From assembly GCF_003268025.1 (NCBI RefSeq), contig NZ_QLUW01000005.1, forward strand, positions 124,001 through 188,000: 64,000 nt of DNA. The letters run 5' to 3'. The notes under the pieces were generated by a model. It was given only the letters and a program-made list of their open reading frames with translations. It was not told where the DNA came from and ran no database searches. Both the position numbers and the translations under genes were made by a program. Origin of the DNA: Paenibacillus montanisoli (GTDB taxonomy: Bacteria; Bacillota; Bacilli; Paenibacillales; Paenibacillaceae). Positions 46,475 to 55,940 of this stretch are shown piece after piece; within the stretch, counting starts at the first letter, position 1; each line of letters begins with the position of its first letter.

Positions 46475-47023
46475 CTACAATGCTTGAGTTTTCAAAGCTT
46501 GTTCAAGTCGAGCGAGCTTGCCGGAGAGGCTGCCGTCGTACAGACGGTCGCCGATGCGCACTTGTACGCCGCCGAGCAGAGCTGGTTCAACGATTTGTTT
46601 TGCGATAATGCGTTTGCCGATCATCGATCCGAATTGAGCCGACACTTTGTTCAGCTCTTCATTCGACAACGATTTAGCCGTATATATAGTAGCGTGTGCC
46701 TGACCAAGCGCTTCGCCCGCTACTTTCGTATAAGCTTCGTAAACATCAGCGATCGCGTCATGACGGCCGCGGATGATAAGAAGCTCAACCGTGTTCAGTA
46801 CCATCACCGTAACCGCGTCAGATAATGCACCTTTAATAATGTCGATCTTCTTCGACACTTCGACGTTCGGCAGGCCGAGGAATTTGCGGATTTGCGCATC
46901 TCCGGCAAGCACGTCGACGACGATTTTCAGCTGTTTCTCAACATCTGCGACCGCATTATTGCTTTGTGCCAGTTCAAACAGCGCTTTAGCGTAGCGTTTA
47001 GCTACGACGCTCTCGCGGCTCAT
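46475..47023 (-). CDS. atpH: ATP synthase delta subunit
   Basis: Peripheral-stalk cap of F1, 182 aa. N-terminal VAKRYAKALFELAQ and C-terminal GGVQVRIGDRLYDGSLSGKLARL are diagnostic. It overlaps atpF by 4 bp (ATGA), so translation is coupled. Confidence 0.97.
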   Translation of the reverse strand: MSRESVVAKRYAKALFELAQSNNAVADVEKQLKIVVDVLAGDAQIRKFLGLPNVEVSKKIDIIKGALSDAVTVMVLNTVELLIIRGRHDAIADVYEAYTKVAGEALGQAHATIYTAKSLSNEELNKVSAQFGSMIGKRIIAKQIVEPALLGGVQVRIGDRLYDGSLSGKLARLEQALKTQAL

Positions 47024-47502
47024 TTGCTTCCAACCTCATTCAAGTATTGGTCAACAAGCTGCTCTTGCGATTTGTCATCGATTTGCTTCTCGATGATTTT
47101 CGAAGCGATCATGACGGACATGCCGCTAACTTGGCTGCGGAGCGCAGAAATGGCTTTGTTCTTCTCGCTCTCGATATCTTTGACAGCTTCGTCTTTCAGG
47201 CGAGTTGCCTCGGATTTAGCTGTGTTGACGATCTCGTCGGCTTGCTTCGTGCTCGTTTGCTTCGCTTGCTCGATGATGTCATAAGCATCCTTGCGCGCTT
47301 GTTGAAGCGATTGTTTCTGCTCTTCGTATTGCGCTTCGGCTTGCTTGCGGCTGTTCTCCGCGCTTTCAAGCTGTTCTTTCACGAACTGCTTGCGCTGTTC
47401 CATGATGGAGAAGAGCGGACCGAAAGCGTAACGGCTAAGCAGCCAGTAAAGAATCCCGAATGCAACCAGTTGGATGAAAAAATTGGACCATACGATATCC
47501 AA
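47020..47502 (-). CDS. atpF: ATP synthase b subunit
   Basis: Peripheral stator stalk, 160 aa. One N-terminal membrane helix (FFIQLVAFGILYWLLSRYAF) is followed by a long charged coiled coil rich in Glu, Lys and Gln. It is separated from atpE by 105 bp containing a GC-rich hairpin, a spacing that often supports high translation of subunit c. Confidence 0.96.
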   Translation of the reverse strand: MDIVWSNFFIQLVAFGILYWLLSRYAFGPLFSIMEQRKQFVKEQLESAENSRKQAEAQYEEQKQSLQQARKDAYDIIEQAKQTSTKQADEIVNTAKSEATRLKDEAVKDIESEKNKAISALRSQVSGMSVMIASKIIEKQIDDKSQEQLVDQYLNEVGSK

Positions 47503-47607
47503 CGTACGTCACTCCTTTCCGTAGATTAGCCGACCATCCTAGGGCAGTCAGCAAAAGGAAGGCGCGGAGGCATTGGCACTCCCCGCCATGTGGTTTGACA
47601 AATAATC

Positions 47608-47883
<276 letters not shown>

Positions 47884-47903
47884 TTAGCAGGTTTGTTACT
47901 GTC

Positions 47904-48656
47904 TTAATGACCCTCTTCGTGAACGATCGCTTGCGACATATAAACCATCGTCAGCATAACGAATACGAAAGATTGGATCGCGCCTACGAAAATACTGAAA
48001 CCTTGCCACACGATCAGCGCCGGAATACCGAACCAGCCCATGCCCATGATAACGCCGATCATAACCTCGCCCGCGAAAATGTTACCGTAGAGACGAAGCG
48101 AAAGCGAAAGCGGCTTCGCGATCTCTTTGATGACGTTAAGCGGGAAGAATGCCGCGTAAGGCTCGATGTAGTGCTTGAGGTAATGCTTGCGATTGCGGCG
48201 AAGACCTTCGATGTGCGTCAGCACGATTACGATAGCCATCAGCGCGCCTGCAACGGCAACATCGGCTGTCGGCGATTTCCACCACGCGATGTGCGCTTCC
48301 TCACCCTCCATATGAAGCTCCATGCCCAAGAATGTCGCGCCGTGATGCGCCTCCGTAATGATACCGAACGGAAGACCCAGCAAGTTGGCAACAAACAAGT
48401 ACATGATCATCGAGATGCCGAGCATCAAGTAAGGACGGCCTTTCTTCAGATCCATCGTCGTACCGATGATGTTCTGCACGAATTCGATAACCCACTCCAA
48501 GAAGTTCTGCATCTTGGTAGGATTGGTGACCGAAGCGCCCCGAACCGCCAGCTTAGCCATAACGAATACGATAATGCTGGTGAGAACAATCATGAAAATG
48601 GCAGCCAAATCAAATCGAATGCCACCTAGATGTACTTCAGGAAAAATATGATCCAT
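47904..48656 (-). CDS. atpB: ATP synthase a subunit
   Basis: Stator channel subunit, 250 aa, five to six membrane helices. SLSLRLYGNIFAGEVMIG carries the essential Arg, and the C-terminus has FVFVMLTMVYMSQAI. The start overlaps the atpI stop (TAATG). Order atpB-E-F follows the standard pattern. Confidence 0.97.
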   Translation of the reverse strand: MDHIFPEVHLGGIRFDLAAIFMIVLTSIIVFVMAKLAVRGASVTNPTKMQNFLEWVIEFVQNIIGTTMDLKKGRPYLMLGISMIMYLFVANLLGLPFGIITEAHHGATFLGMELHMEGEEAHIAWWKSPTADVAVAGALMAIVIVLTHIEGLRRNRKHYLKHYIEPYAAFFPLNVIKEIAKPLSLSLRLYGNIFAGEVMIGVIMGMGWFGIPALIVWQGFSIFVGAIQSFVFVMLTMVYMSQAIVHEEGH

Positions 48657-49069
48657 TAGTTGTTTTCACCCCTTTCATCGGTGGATTGCCGTACTGCCGG
48701 ATACCCTCTCTTGGCTCTAATTCCCAATATGAGTGTTGCCAATTGAGCAACAAATAATCCAGCTACTGTTGCATAGAGGCTGAACGAAAAGTACTTCGTC
48801 GCGATGACCACCGCCAGCAGGCCGATGCACGCGCGCGTCAAGAAACCGAGATTGTGGCGCTTGACGACGCCCGCAGCCGATAACGCTCCGACGCGTTGTA
48901 CTTTCCACGAAAGATGGAAGGCGTTTGCAAGACTCGCCGCAGCGCCGAGAACAAGTCCGCCGAAGAGCGGCTTATATTCCGGAAGAAGGGCCCATCCAAT
49001 GAAGCATACAGACAAAAAAAAGAACGTGATGCGCTTAACCGTTCGAAGGTGGCCGGACAAATCATCCAT
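48656..49069 (-). CDS. atpI: ATP synthase subunit I
   Basis: 137 aa, four hydrophobic segments, of the AtpI family that helps assemble the c-ring or supplies magnesium. Sequence is weakly conserved (FGGLVLGAAASLANAFHLSWKV). Its position between atpZ and atpB, with one-base start/stop overlaps on both sides (TAATG), supports the call. The C-terminus is charged. Confidence 0.85.
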   Translation of the reverse strand: MDDLSGHLRTVKRITFFFLSVCFIGWALLPEYKPLFGGLVLGAAASLANAFHLSWKVQRVGALSAAGVVKRHNLGFLTRACIGLLAVVIATKYFSFSLYATVAGLFVAQLATLILGIRAKRGYPAVRQSTDERGENN

Positions 49070-49329
49070 TATTTCGCTTTGCCCCCCGTAAACGCCTTGA
49101 TCAAAAGTATGGTCATGAAAACAGCGATGACGAAACCAACAGACATACCGACAATGGAGCCGTATGTATTCTCAGCCCCAGTCACCTTACCGCCAATCCA
49201 ATAGCCCAGTCCAAGACATGCGCCGATTGTGCCGCCGACGGATCCGATCAGACCCATGGCGCGCCAAGGATTATCCCCGAAGCTGCCGTTATCCGTGCCT
49301 CGATTTTTGTCGTTATTGGATGAATTCAT
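49069..49329 (-). CDS. atpZ: AtpZ/AtpI-family small membrane protein
   Basis: 86 aa, two helices with AMGLIGSVGGTIGACLGLGYWIGG, typical of the AtpZ family found at the head of atp operons. The start ATG 49329 is preceded by GGAGTG; a longer in-frame start at 49368 lies inside the predicted promoter and is rejected. First gene of the operon. Confidence 0.88.
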   Translation of the reverse strand: MNSSNNDKNRGTDNGSFGDNPWRAMGLIGSVGGTIGACLGLGYWIGGKVTGAENTYGSIVGMSVGFVIAVFMTILLIKAFTGGKAK

Positions 49330-49357
49330 CGCCCGAATCACTCCAAAACTCTTATTT

Positions 49358-49387
49358 ATTTTAGCCAAGCGGGTTCCGGTTTGTCAA
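49358..49387 (-). promoter_or_regulatory. Predicted promoter of the ATP synthase operon
   Basis: Minus strand: perfect -35 TTGACA (49382-49387), 18-bp spacer, -10 TAAAAT (49358-49363). It lies between the mnaA terminator and atpZ. Confidence 0.72.
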
Positions 49388-49420
49388 TTGATATAAATTC
49401 AAACATTTAGTGAACGATGA

Positions 49421-49454
49421 CCCGAAAACCCTTGATTTACCTGGGGTTTTCGGG
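49421..49454 (-). terminator. Probable terminator after mnaA
   Basis: Stem CCCGAAAACCC/GGGTTTTCGGG with a 12-base loop. The tail is only weakly T-rich. A second palindrome, GGTTTCGAAACC (49453-49464), adjoins it. Confidence 0.6.
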
Positions 49455-49520
49455 TTTCGAAACCGTACAGTAGCACTGTATGCTGTAGCCTTGTTGCTGA
49501 TGCTCTCTCTTCCATGTCAA

Positions 49521-50669
49521 CTATGAACGTTGTGTGAACGACTCCGGACGATTGTCCGTTTTCCCAAAATGATGAAGAATCGCCTGGACGATGCGGACGG
49601 AAGCCTGTCCGTCGCCGTACGGGTTGGCGGCTTGGCTCATTTTGTCGTATAGCTTCGAATCCGAAAGCAGCGCGTGAGCGCGATCATAAACGACCTGTTC
49701 GTCGGTGCCGACCAGCTCAAGCGTCCCGGCAGCGATTCCTTCCGGACGTTCCGTCGTATCGCGGAGCACCAGCGTCGGCACGCCGAAGGACGGCGCTTCT
49801 TCCTGCAGGCCGCCGGAATCGGTCATGATCATGTAAGTATGCGGGTAGAAGTTATGGAATTGGAACACGTCGAGCGGCTCGATCAGCTTAATACGCGGAT
49901 GATTGCCAAGTATTTCGTTCGCCGGCTCGCGGACGGCCGGATTCAGGTGCACCGCATAGACGATCGCCACATCTTCAAACTCATCCGCAATGCGCTTCAC
50001 CGCGCGGAAAATGTTGCGGTGCGGCTCGCCGATCGATTCGCGGCGGTGAGCGGTCATCAGAATCATCCGTTTTCCTTTCGCCCATTCGATGACGGGGTGC
50101 GTAAAGGAGGCGTCCACGGTGTACTGGAATACGTCCGTCGCCGTGTTGCCGGTTATGTAGATCGCTGACTCCGGTTTGTTCTCTTTGCGAAGATTATCCG
50201 CGGACTGGTCCGTTGGCGCGAAATGCACGTCTGAAAGCACGCCGGCCAGCTGACGGTTCATCTCTTCCGGATACGGGGACATTTTGTTCCACGTACGCAA
50301 GCCTGCTTCGACATGGCCTACCTGGATTTGCTGCACGAACGCCGCGTAGCTTGCCAAGAAGCAAGTCTGCGTATCGCCATGCACGAGCACGATATCCGGC
50401 TTCGATTCCCGAAGAATCGGATCGAGTCCTTCCAGCACGCGGACCGTTGTTTCCGTCAGCGTCTGGCGCTCCTTCATGACGTTGAGATCGTAGTCAGGCG
50501 CAATCTTGAAAAAATCGAGCACTTGATCGAGCATCTGGCGATGCTGCGCGGTTACGCACACGATCGGCTCGATTTGATCCGGGTATTTCTCCAGCTCCAG
50601 CACGAGCGGAGCCATCTTAACCGCTTCCGGCCGCGTGCCGAAAATCGTCATTACTTTAAGTTTTGCCAA
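49521..50669 (-). CDS. mnaA: UDP-N-acetylglucosamine 2-epimerase (non-hydrolysing)
   Basis: 382 aa; converts UDP-GlcNAc to UDP-ManNAc, used for wall teichoic acid linkage and secondary wall polymers. FGTRPEAVKMAPLVLEL, VTAQHRQMLDQVLDFF, HVEAGLRTWNKMSPYPEE and DSGGLQEEAPSFGVPTLVLRD are diagnostic. The gene lies between upp and the ATP synthase operon as in B. subtilis, so it is the housekeeping copy; the paralogue at 25.3 kb belongs to the polysaccharide cassette. Confidence 0.95.
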   Translation of the reverse strand: MAKLKVMTIFGTRPEAVKMAPLVLELEKYPDQIEPIVCVTAQHRQMLDQVLDFFKIAPDYDLNVMKERQTLTETTVRVLEGLDPILRESKPDIVLVHGDTQTCFLASYAAFVQQIQVGHVEAGLRTWNKMSPYPEEMNRQLAGVLSDVHFAPTDQSADNLRKENKPESAIYITGNTATDVFQYTVDASFTHPVIEWAKGKRMILMTAHRRESIGEPHRNIFRAVKRIADEFEDVAIVYAVHLNPAVREPANEILGNHPRIKLIEPLDVFQFHNFYPHTYMIMTDSGGLQEEAPSFGVPTLVLRDTTERPEGIAAGTLELVGTDEQVVYDRAHALLSDSKLYDKMSQAANPYGDGQASVRIVQAILHHFGKTDNRPESFTQRS

Positions 50670-50687
50670 CGTTATGTCACCCCTAAA

Positions 50688-51317
50688 TTATTTCGTTCCA
50701 AACATTCGGTCGCCGGCATCGCCGAGACCCGGCACGATGTAGCCGTGATCGTTGAGGTGGCTGTCAAGGGCAGCGAGGTAAATGTCAACGTCCGGATGCG
50801 CCTTTTGCACCGCTTCCACGCCTTCCGGCGCCGCGATGAGGCACATCAGCTTAATTTGCGTGCAGCCGCGCGTCTTCAGCGCTTGAATCGCCGCGTTCGC
50901 CGATCCGCCCGTAGCGAGCATCGGATCGATCACGATCAGCAGCCGCTCCGTCGCATCGGAAGGCAGATTCACGTAATATTCAACCGGCTGCAAGGTCTCC
51001 GGATCGCGGAACAAGCCGATATGGCCGACCTTGGCCGATGGAATGAGCTTCAGCATCCCGTCCACCATGCCGAGACCCGCGCGCAAAATCGGCACAAGGC
51101 CTACCATGCGGCCGGAAATCACCTTACTGGTCGCTTCCACGACCGGCGTCTGCACCGTAACGGTTTCAAGCGGCAAATCTCTCGTAATTTCATAGGCCAG
51201 CATCGTGGCAACTTCGTCGACAAGCTCCCGGAAGTCTTTCGTCTTCGTATCTTTGTCGCGAATAAAGGTCAGCTTATGCTGGATAAGCGGATGGTCGCAT
51301 ATTGTAAGATTGCCCAT
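50688..51317 (-). CDS. upp: Uracil phosphoribosyltransferase
   Basis: 209 aa pyrimidine salvage enzyme making UMP from uracil and [24 protein letters not shown], the PRPP loop [16 protein letters not shown] and the C-terminal [14 protein letters not shown] are typical. Located 18 bp before mnaA. Normal length. Confidence 0.97.
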   Translation of the reverse strand: MGNLTICDHPLIQHKLTFIRDKDTKTKDFRELVDEVATMLAYEITRDLPLETVTVQTPVVEATSKVISGRMVGLVPILRAGLGMVDGMLKLIPSAKVGHIGLFRDPETLQPVEYYVNLPSDATERLLIVIDPMLATGGSANAAIQALKTRGCTQIKLMCLIAAPEGVEAVQKAHPDVDIYLAALDSHLNDHGYIVPGLGDAGDRMFGTK

Positions 51318-51452
51318 TGGTCATTCATCCTCCTGGATTGCTTTTCAACTGACTATTATAGCATTCGGTGCATCAATGTGCCATTCGAGGCGCTTCTTAG
51401 CGAAACACATGCAAAGTATACCCGAAAGCAGCCTTTATTACGTCAATTGAAA

Positions 51453-52502
51453 TCAGCTGCTGCCGCCGCAGCCGCTGCCGCAGGATGAGCCGCCTCCGCC
51501 TCCGTCGCCGGAGCCCGAGGAGCATGAACTGCCTCCGTCGCCGCCTCCGCTGCCAGAGTCGTCACCGCCGCCATTGTCATCTCCGCTGCAAACCACCACT
51601 GATCCGCCGCAGCCGCTGTACCCATTCCGCTGCTCTTCCTCCCGAACCTGATCCATCTGATCATGAAATTGTTCGGTCGGCCCGTACGACGAAAAGAAGA
51701 ACATCCCGGAGAGCATGCCCGTCATCAAGCCGGTTGACGTCCAATCCGAATCGGCCCGATAGGAAGGTTCATGCCGGACGGCGGTAAGCTGCCTGCCCCG
51801 CCCAATGAGATAGTCGATGGTCGCGGCCAAATCACCGAATTGCTCTGCGGCCCGCACATTGAACCGCTTCCCGCGAAGCTCGTCAGGATCGCCGAATTCG
51901 AGCTCTCTCATGAGCTCCTGCGGCATCGGCGACCTGTAAAAGGCGCCCCACAGCTGCCCGCTGACTTGCACGGGAAGGAACAGCTCCCCGTAGATCCAGT
52001 CGAACCATGCGCGCTCGCCCGGCTCCGGCCGGGTATCCGCCCCATGAGGGGCGTGATGGATGGTAGCCCCGCAAAACTGCTTGCAGAACTGCTCATACTC
52101 CCTTGTAAACATAAGCATCTCATGCCAAACCTCGTCGACGCGAACGCTGTACATCGGCACGTTCCGCAGCACGCCGCACATGAGAAAATAACGCTTCAGC
52201 TCAAACCACTGCCACTGCCATTCCCCTTCGCGCATGCTGGGCGTGCGCTTCAGCACGCGGTCTTTGACGCGCGCCTCGAAGTCCGGCGACAGCGACGCTT
52301 CGAGCCGCTCCGCCGCGGATCGTGCCGGGTGCCCCTCCGGAACGCCGAGAGCCTCCGGCGGCTTGCGCATCGGCACGGTCGATCGGCGTGCGGAACCTCT
52401 CGATCGGAATTGCCCGGGCCCCGGCTGGCCGCCGCGGCTCTGAACGAGCTTAATGACGATTACCGCAAGGATGATAATGAAGAAAACCCCAAATAGAGTC
52501 AT
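51453..52502 (-). CDS. Glycine-rich-domain-type membrane protein with Gly/Cys-rich C-terminus
   Basis: 349 aa. One N-terminal membrane helix (FGVFFIIILAVIVIKLV) is followed by a Pro/Arg-rich linker. A conserved segment (VRVDEVWHEMLMFTREYEQFC and FCGATIHHAPHG) then resembles bacterial glycine-rich-domain (GRDP) proteins. The last ~55 residues are almost entirely Gly, Ser, Asp and Cys (CGGSS at the end). No enzyme activity can be assigned. It interrupts the usual glyA-upp neighbourhood together with the sugar isomerase gene. Family call is moderate. Confidence 0.7.
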   Translation of the reverse strand: MTLFGVFFIIILAVIVIKLVQSRGGQPGPGQFRSRGSARRSTVPMRKPPEALGVPEGHPARSAAERLEASLSPDFEARVKDRVLKRTPSMREGEWQWQWFELKRYFLMCGVLRNVPMYSVRVDEVWHEMLMFTREYEQFCKQFCGATIHHAPHGADTRPEPGERAWFDWIYGELFLPVQVSGQLWGAFYRSPMPQELMRELEFGDPDELRGKRFNVRAAEQFGDLAATIDYLIGRGRQLTAVRHEPSYRADSDWTSTGLMTGMLSGMFFFSSYGPTEQFHDQMDQVREEEQRNGYSGCGGSVVVCSGDDNGGGDDSGSGGGDGGSSCSSGSGDGGGGGSSCGSGCGGSS

Positions 52503-52590
52503 GGCTTAGAGGCTCACCGCCTTTTATGGATATACGAATATCATACCATGAAGCCAGCGCCTTGCCGCTGAATTTTTCACTAAAATCAGG

Positions 52591-52623
52591 AAAAAGCTGC
52601 ACCGCTTAGGCAGTGCAGCTTTT
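52591..52623 (-). terminator. Intrinsic terminator after the sugar isomerase gene
   Basis: Stem AAAGCTGCAC/GTGCAGCTTT followed by five T on the minus strand, ten bases after the stop at 52633. Confidence 0.9.
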
Positions 52624-52632
52624 CTAATCCGA

Positions 52633-53433
52633 TTATCCGCGAAGAAGCAAGCGGTTAAAATAGCCGATCGTATATTGAACGCCTTTGTCGCCCAGCTCGC
52701 CCATCCACGTATGGGAATGCGGCTCGATGCTGAGGCCGCCTTGATAGCCGACTCCGTAGAGGACGGACATGAACGTGCCCCAGTCCGTTTGATCAAGCCC
52801 CGCCGGCGGGTCGTCGAAGCGCTTGCCGTCCACGATGACGGAGCCTTTGATATGAACGTGCTTGATGCGGGAGCCCCAATCCACGATTTCCTTCAAATAA
52901 TCTTGTCCCGCGTAACGCGCGTGCGACGGGTCGTACTTGATGCCGAGCTCCGGCAAGTGGCCGTGGATCAGCTTCCAAGCGGTATCGTCCACGATAAAAT
53001 TGTTCCAGTGGCAGTTGTACGTCGCGATGGAGACGCCGCGCGCCTTGCCGTATTCGATGAGGACGGTGAACAGGTTGATCGCCGCCGTAATATTTTCGTA
53101 GTAGGTAAGCTCTTCGACGTAGTTGCAGCCGCTTACGAACACCGGGCAGCCAAGCTCTTGGCACGCATCGATGAGCGCATACGCCGCATTCAATTCTTCC
53201 TCGTTGATGCTGCCGTCCTTCGCGATGCGGTCAGGGCCCCAGCGGCCGATGGACGCAACGCCTACGCCTGTCCGCTCGCTAGCGGCTTTTAGCTCCGGCA
53301 CCAACGCCGTAAAGGTTGCTGCGGGAACACCAACATTGACGCAAAACTCCAAAAATTCCAAGCCTTGCCGAGCTGCCTTATCAAAGCTCTCTGCACGGTA
53401 ATCCGCGATAATACCCAGTTTCATGGTTAGCAT
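52633..53433 (-). CDS. Sugar phosphate isomerase/epimerase (xylose-isomerase-like TIM barrel)
   Basis: 266 aa AP-endonuclease-2/xylose-isomerase-like TIM barrel. KLGIIADYRAESFDKAARQG starts the barrel; GCNYVEELTYYENITAAINLF, NCHWNNF, IKYDPSHARYAGQDYL and IKHVHIKGSV supply the typical metal ligands. It may act on a sugar, inositol or hydroxypyruvate-like compound; the substrate is not readable. ATG 53433 lies close (4 nt) to GAAGGAG, and an ATG three codons later is also possible. A LacI-type palindrome precedes it and a terminator follows, so it is a separately regulated single gene. Confidence 0.85.
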   Translation of the reverse strand: MLTMKLGIIADYRAESFDKAARQGLEFLEFCVNVGVPAATFTALVPELKAASERTGVGVASIGRWGPDRIAKDGSINEEELNAAYALIDACQELGCPVFVSGCNYVEELTYYENITAAINLFTVLIEYGKARGVSIATYNCHWNNFIVDDTAWKLIHGHLPELGIKYDPSHARYAGQDYLKEIVDWGSRIKHVHIKGSVIVDGKRFDDPPAGLDQTDWGTFMSVLYGVGYQGGLSIEPHSHTWMGELGDKGVQYTIGYFNRLLLRG

Positions 53434-53467
53434 TCGACTCCTTCGGATCGATTCTTTTTGCAGGCAT

Positions 53468-53481
53468 CCGAAACGTTTCGG
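53468..53481. promoter_or_regulatory. LacI/GalR-type operator palindrome
   Basis: CCGAAACGTTTCGG is a perfect 14-bp palindrome with a central CpG, as in LacI-family operators. It lies 35 bp before the sugar isomerase gene, just downstream of a possible promoter (TTGCAA ... TATATA at about 53500-53528). Confidence 0.65.
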
Positions 53482-53728
53482 TTAGCCTTGTACTCCCACT
53501 ATATAACTAGGAAGAAAACGATTGCAACAACTATTTTTCTCGACATGGCGGGTTGGAACCCCTAGCATGTTCGTCCTTCGGACGGCTAACGGAGCGGCAA
53601 AAGCAGCGATTTCATATGTATCGACTCATGAGAAGAAGCAAGTTGAGAAGGAAAGAGCCCATTCGGCTGAGCGGGGTCGGGGGCGAAGGCAATGGCAGAG
53701 GCAATGGCGGAGGCAGTGAATCATGGCT

Positions 53729-53911
53729 TAACAGTTGCCACAGCGCTTATCCCCCCGAAAAGGCCGGTATTGATTTAGTAACGGTTGTAGGAGCGCCTAT
53801 TTTATGCAAATCGGCGTGAATTGGCGGAATTTAAGACCAATAAGCGCTGTGGCAACCGTTATAGCCGAAATTCAAGCATTTCGAGCGAAATAGGCGCTGT
53901 GGCAACCGTTA
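53729..53911. repeat. Four-copy inverted/direct repeat element (copy 1)
   Basis: Four 22-bp copies of ATA(A/G)GCGCT-n7-AAC(C/T)GTTA: two inverted (53729-53750, 53779-53800) and two direct (53840-53861, 53890-53911). Offsets are 50, 61 and 50 bp; both 28-bp inner spacers contain CGAAA-like sequence. The rest of the 53434-53975 gap shows no gene. Confidence 0.85.
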
Positions 53912-53975
53912 GGGTTTAGAAGCAGTGCGAAGCGTCTCTAACCGGCGGCGATATATAGTGCGCGGTGACCAATTG

Positions 53976-54008
53976 AAAAAAACTGCACCCCGAATCAGGG
54001 GTGCAGTT
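53976..54008 (-). terminator. Intrinsic terminator of the rpiB-ywlG-glyA operon
   Basis: Stem AACTGCACCCC/GGGGTGCAGTT followed by a run of T on the minus strand, 25 bp after the glyA stop. Confidence 0.93.
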
Positions 54009-54032
54009 CTGCAAGGCGGCAAAAGGCCGCTA

Positions 54033-55280
54033 TTAGTAAGTCATGCCCGGGTAAAGCGGGTATTGCGACACCAAGTCGCTGACCATGCCGCGCGCTTTGG
54101 CAAGCACGGCTTCGTCCTTCGGATTCTTGAGCGTCATCGCGATGACTTCCGCGATCGTCTTCATCGCCTCTACGCCCATGCCGCGGGAAGTTGCCGCAGG
54201 CGTGCCGATCCGGATGCCGCTTGTGATGAACGGGCTTGTCGGATCGAACGGAATCGCGTTCTTGTTGACCGTAATTTGAACGGAATCAAGCACGTGCTCC
54301 GCGTCTTTGCCGGTGATGCCGAGGTTCCGAAGGTCGATCAGCATCAAGTGGTTGTCCGTACCGCCGGAAACGATGTTGATGCCTTGACCGACCAATGCTT
54401 CAGCAAGCGCTTTGGCATTGTCGATGACGTTCTTGCCGTATTCTTTGAACGAAGGCTGAAGCGCTTCGCCGAAAGCAACGGCTTTTGCCGCGATGATGTG
54501 CATCAAAGGACCACCCTGGGAGCCTGGGAACACCGCTTTGTCGATCGCTTGCGCCCATGCTTTGCGGCAAAGGATCATGCCGCCGCGAGGACCGCGAAGC
54601 GTTTTGTGCGTAGTCGTCGTCACGAAGTGCGCGTGCGGCACCGGGCTTGGGTGCAAGCCTGCGGCAACGAGACCCGCGATGTGCGCCATGTCGACGAAGA
54701 GCAGCGCGCCTACGTCGTTGGCGATTTTGCCGAGCTCTTCGAAATCAATGATGCGCGGGTATGCCGATGCGCCCGCAACGATCATGCGGGGACGGTGCTT
54801 GAATGCCAGCTTGCGCACTTCCGCGTAGTCGATCGTGAAGGTGTCTTCGCTTACGCCGTAAGGTACGAAGTTGTACAGAAGACCGGATGCGTTCACCGGG
54901 CTGCCGTGCGTCAAGTGACCGCCGTGAGCAAGGTTCATGCCGAGAACCGTGTCGCCCGGGTTCAGAGCGGCCAGGTAAACCGCCATGTTCGCTTGAGCGC
55001 CGGAGTGAGGCTGAACGTTCGCGTGCTCTGCGCCAAACAATTCCTTGGCACGGTTGCGCGCGATATCCTCCGCGATATCCACGTGCTCGCAGCCGCCGTA
55101 ATAACGCTTGCCCGGATAGCCTTCCGCGTATTTGTTCGTCAGCACCGTTCCCATGGCTTCAAGAACCGCTTCGGAAACGATGTTCTCGGATGCGATCAGC
55201 TCGATGTTGTCGCGCTGGCGCTGCAGCTCAAGGCCAAGGGCTCTCATAATTTCGGGATCTTGTTTGCGTAGGTTTTCCAT
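54033..55280 (-). CDS. glyA: Serine hydroxymethyltransferase
   Basis: 415 aa PLP enzyme interconverting serine and glycine with tetrahydrofolate, the main source of one-carbon units. The PLP-lysine motif [17 protein letters not shown] is present, with [31 protein letters not shown] and [11 protein letters not shown]. It is third in the operon rpiB-ywlG-glyA behind a ZTP riboswitch, the regulation known for glyA in many Firmicutes. Confidence 0.98.
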   Translation of the reverse strand: MENLRKQDPEIMRALGLELQRQRDNIELIASENIVSEAVLEAMGTVLTNKYAEGYPGKRYYGGCEHVDIAEDIARNRAKELFGAEHANVQPHSGAQANMAVYLAALNPGDTVLGMNLAHGGHLTHGSPVNASGLLYNFVPYGVSEDTFTIDYAEVRKLAFKHRPRMIVAGASAYPRIIDFEELGKIANDVGALLFVDMAHIAGLVAAGLHPSPVPHAHFVTTTTHKTLRGPRGGMILCRKAWAQAIDKAVFPGSQGGPLMHIIAAKAVAFGEALQPSFKEYGKNVIDNAKALAEALVGQGINIVSGGTDNHLMLIDLRNLGITGKDAEHVLDSVQITVNKNAIPFDPTSPFITSGIRIGTPAATSRGMGVEAMKTIAEVIAMTLKNPKDEAVLAKARGMVSDLVSQYPLYPGMTY

Positions 55281-55313
55281 GTTGATTCGTCCTCCTTGAT
55301 TAAATAAAAGATA

Positions 55314-55925
55314 TCAATCGCATGTTCCGGCATTCGGCGCCAAGCCGGCTGCCTCACGCGTATAAACCGCACGTTCCCCGCCGATCAGCTTCGGCCGGGT
55401 ATAAGCCATCGTCAAATGCGCCGACCCGATGGACCGGATCGTCCCGCGAACCGGCACCGCTACGCGTCTCAGGTGCATGCCGATAAAGGTGTCGCCGATA
55501 TCGATGCCCGCATGGGCCAGTATCGTCTCGGCCAGCACCGCGTCCGGCAGCGTCTGATACGCGTAAGCCGCCATCGACCCGCCGGCCTTGCGCACCGGAA
55601 TAGCCGACACGAGCTCCAGCCCGTACCGCTCCGCCGCTTCGCGTTCCAGCACGAGCGCCCGGTTCAGATGCTCGCAGCATTGGTAGACCGGATGGAAGCC
55701 CAGCTCCTGGCGAACGGCTTCCACGCCCGCGTAGATGGCCGCAGCCGTTTCAAGCGTGCCGGAGGTGCCGATGCGCTCGCCGAGCACTTCGCTGGTCGAG
55801 CAGCCAATCACAAGCAGCTGTCCTTCGCGCAAGCGGGAGACGGCCGCCAGCTCGCGGACGGCGGTTTCGACGTCCTTGGCCAGCGCAGCCGGTTCAATGC
55901 TCTTGCCGGGGTCGCGTTCGCTCAT
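55314..55925 (-). CDS. ywlG: TIGR01440/UPF0340 family protein (YwlG)
   Basis: 203 aa. The sequence LLVIGCSTSEVLGERIGTSG, PVYQCCEHLNRALVLERE and IDIGDTFIGMHLRRVAVPVR identifies the YwlG family of unknown function, conserved in the rpiB-ywlG-glyA-upp neighbourhood of Bacillales. It lies between rpiB (15 bp) and glyA (33 bp). Conserved Cys, His and Glu residues suggest an enzyme, but none is established. Confidence 0.9.
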   Translation of the reverse strand: MSERDPGKSIEPAALAKDVETAVRELAAVSRLREGQLLVIGCSTSEVLGERIGTSGTLETAAAIYAGVEAVRQELGFHPVYQCCEHLNRALVLEREAAERYGLELVSAIPVRKAGGSMAAYAYQTLPDAVLAETILAHAGIDIGDTFIGMHLRRVAVPVRGTIRSIGSAHLTMAYTRPKLIGGERAVYTREAAGLAPNAGTCD

Positions 55926-55940
55926 GTCCGGATCCGCTCC

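Noticed and set aside
53925..55271. 448-codon + strand frame
   Set aside because: Opposite glyA, which is full length and conserved.
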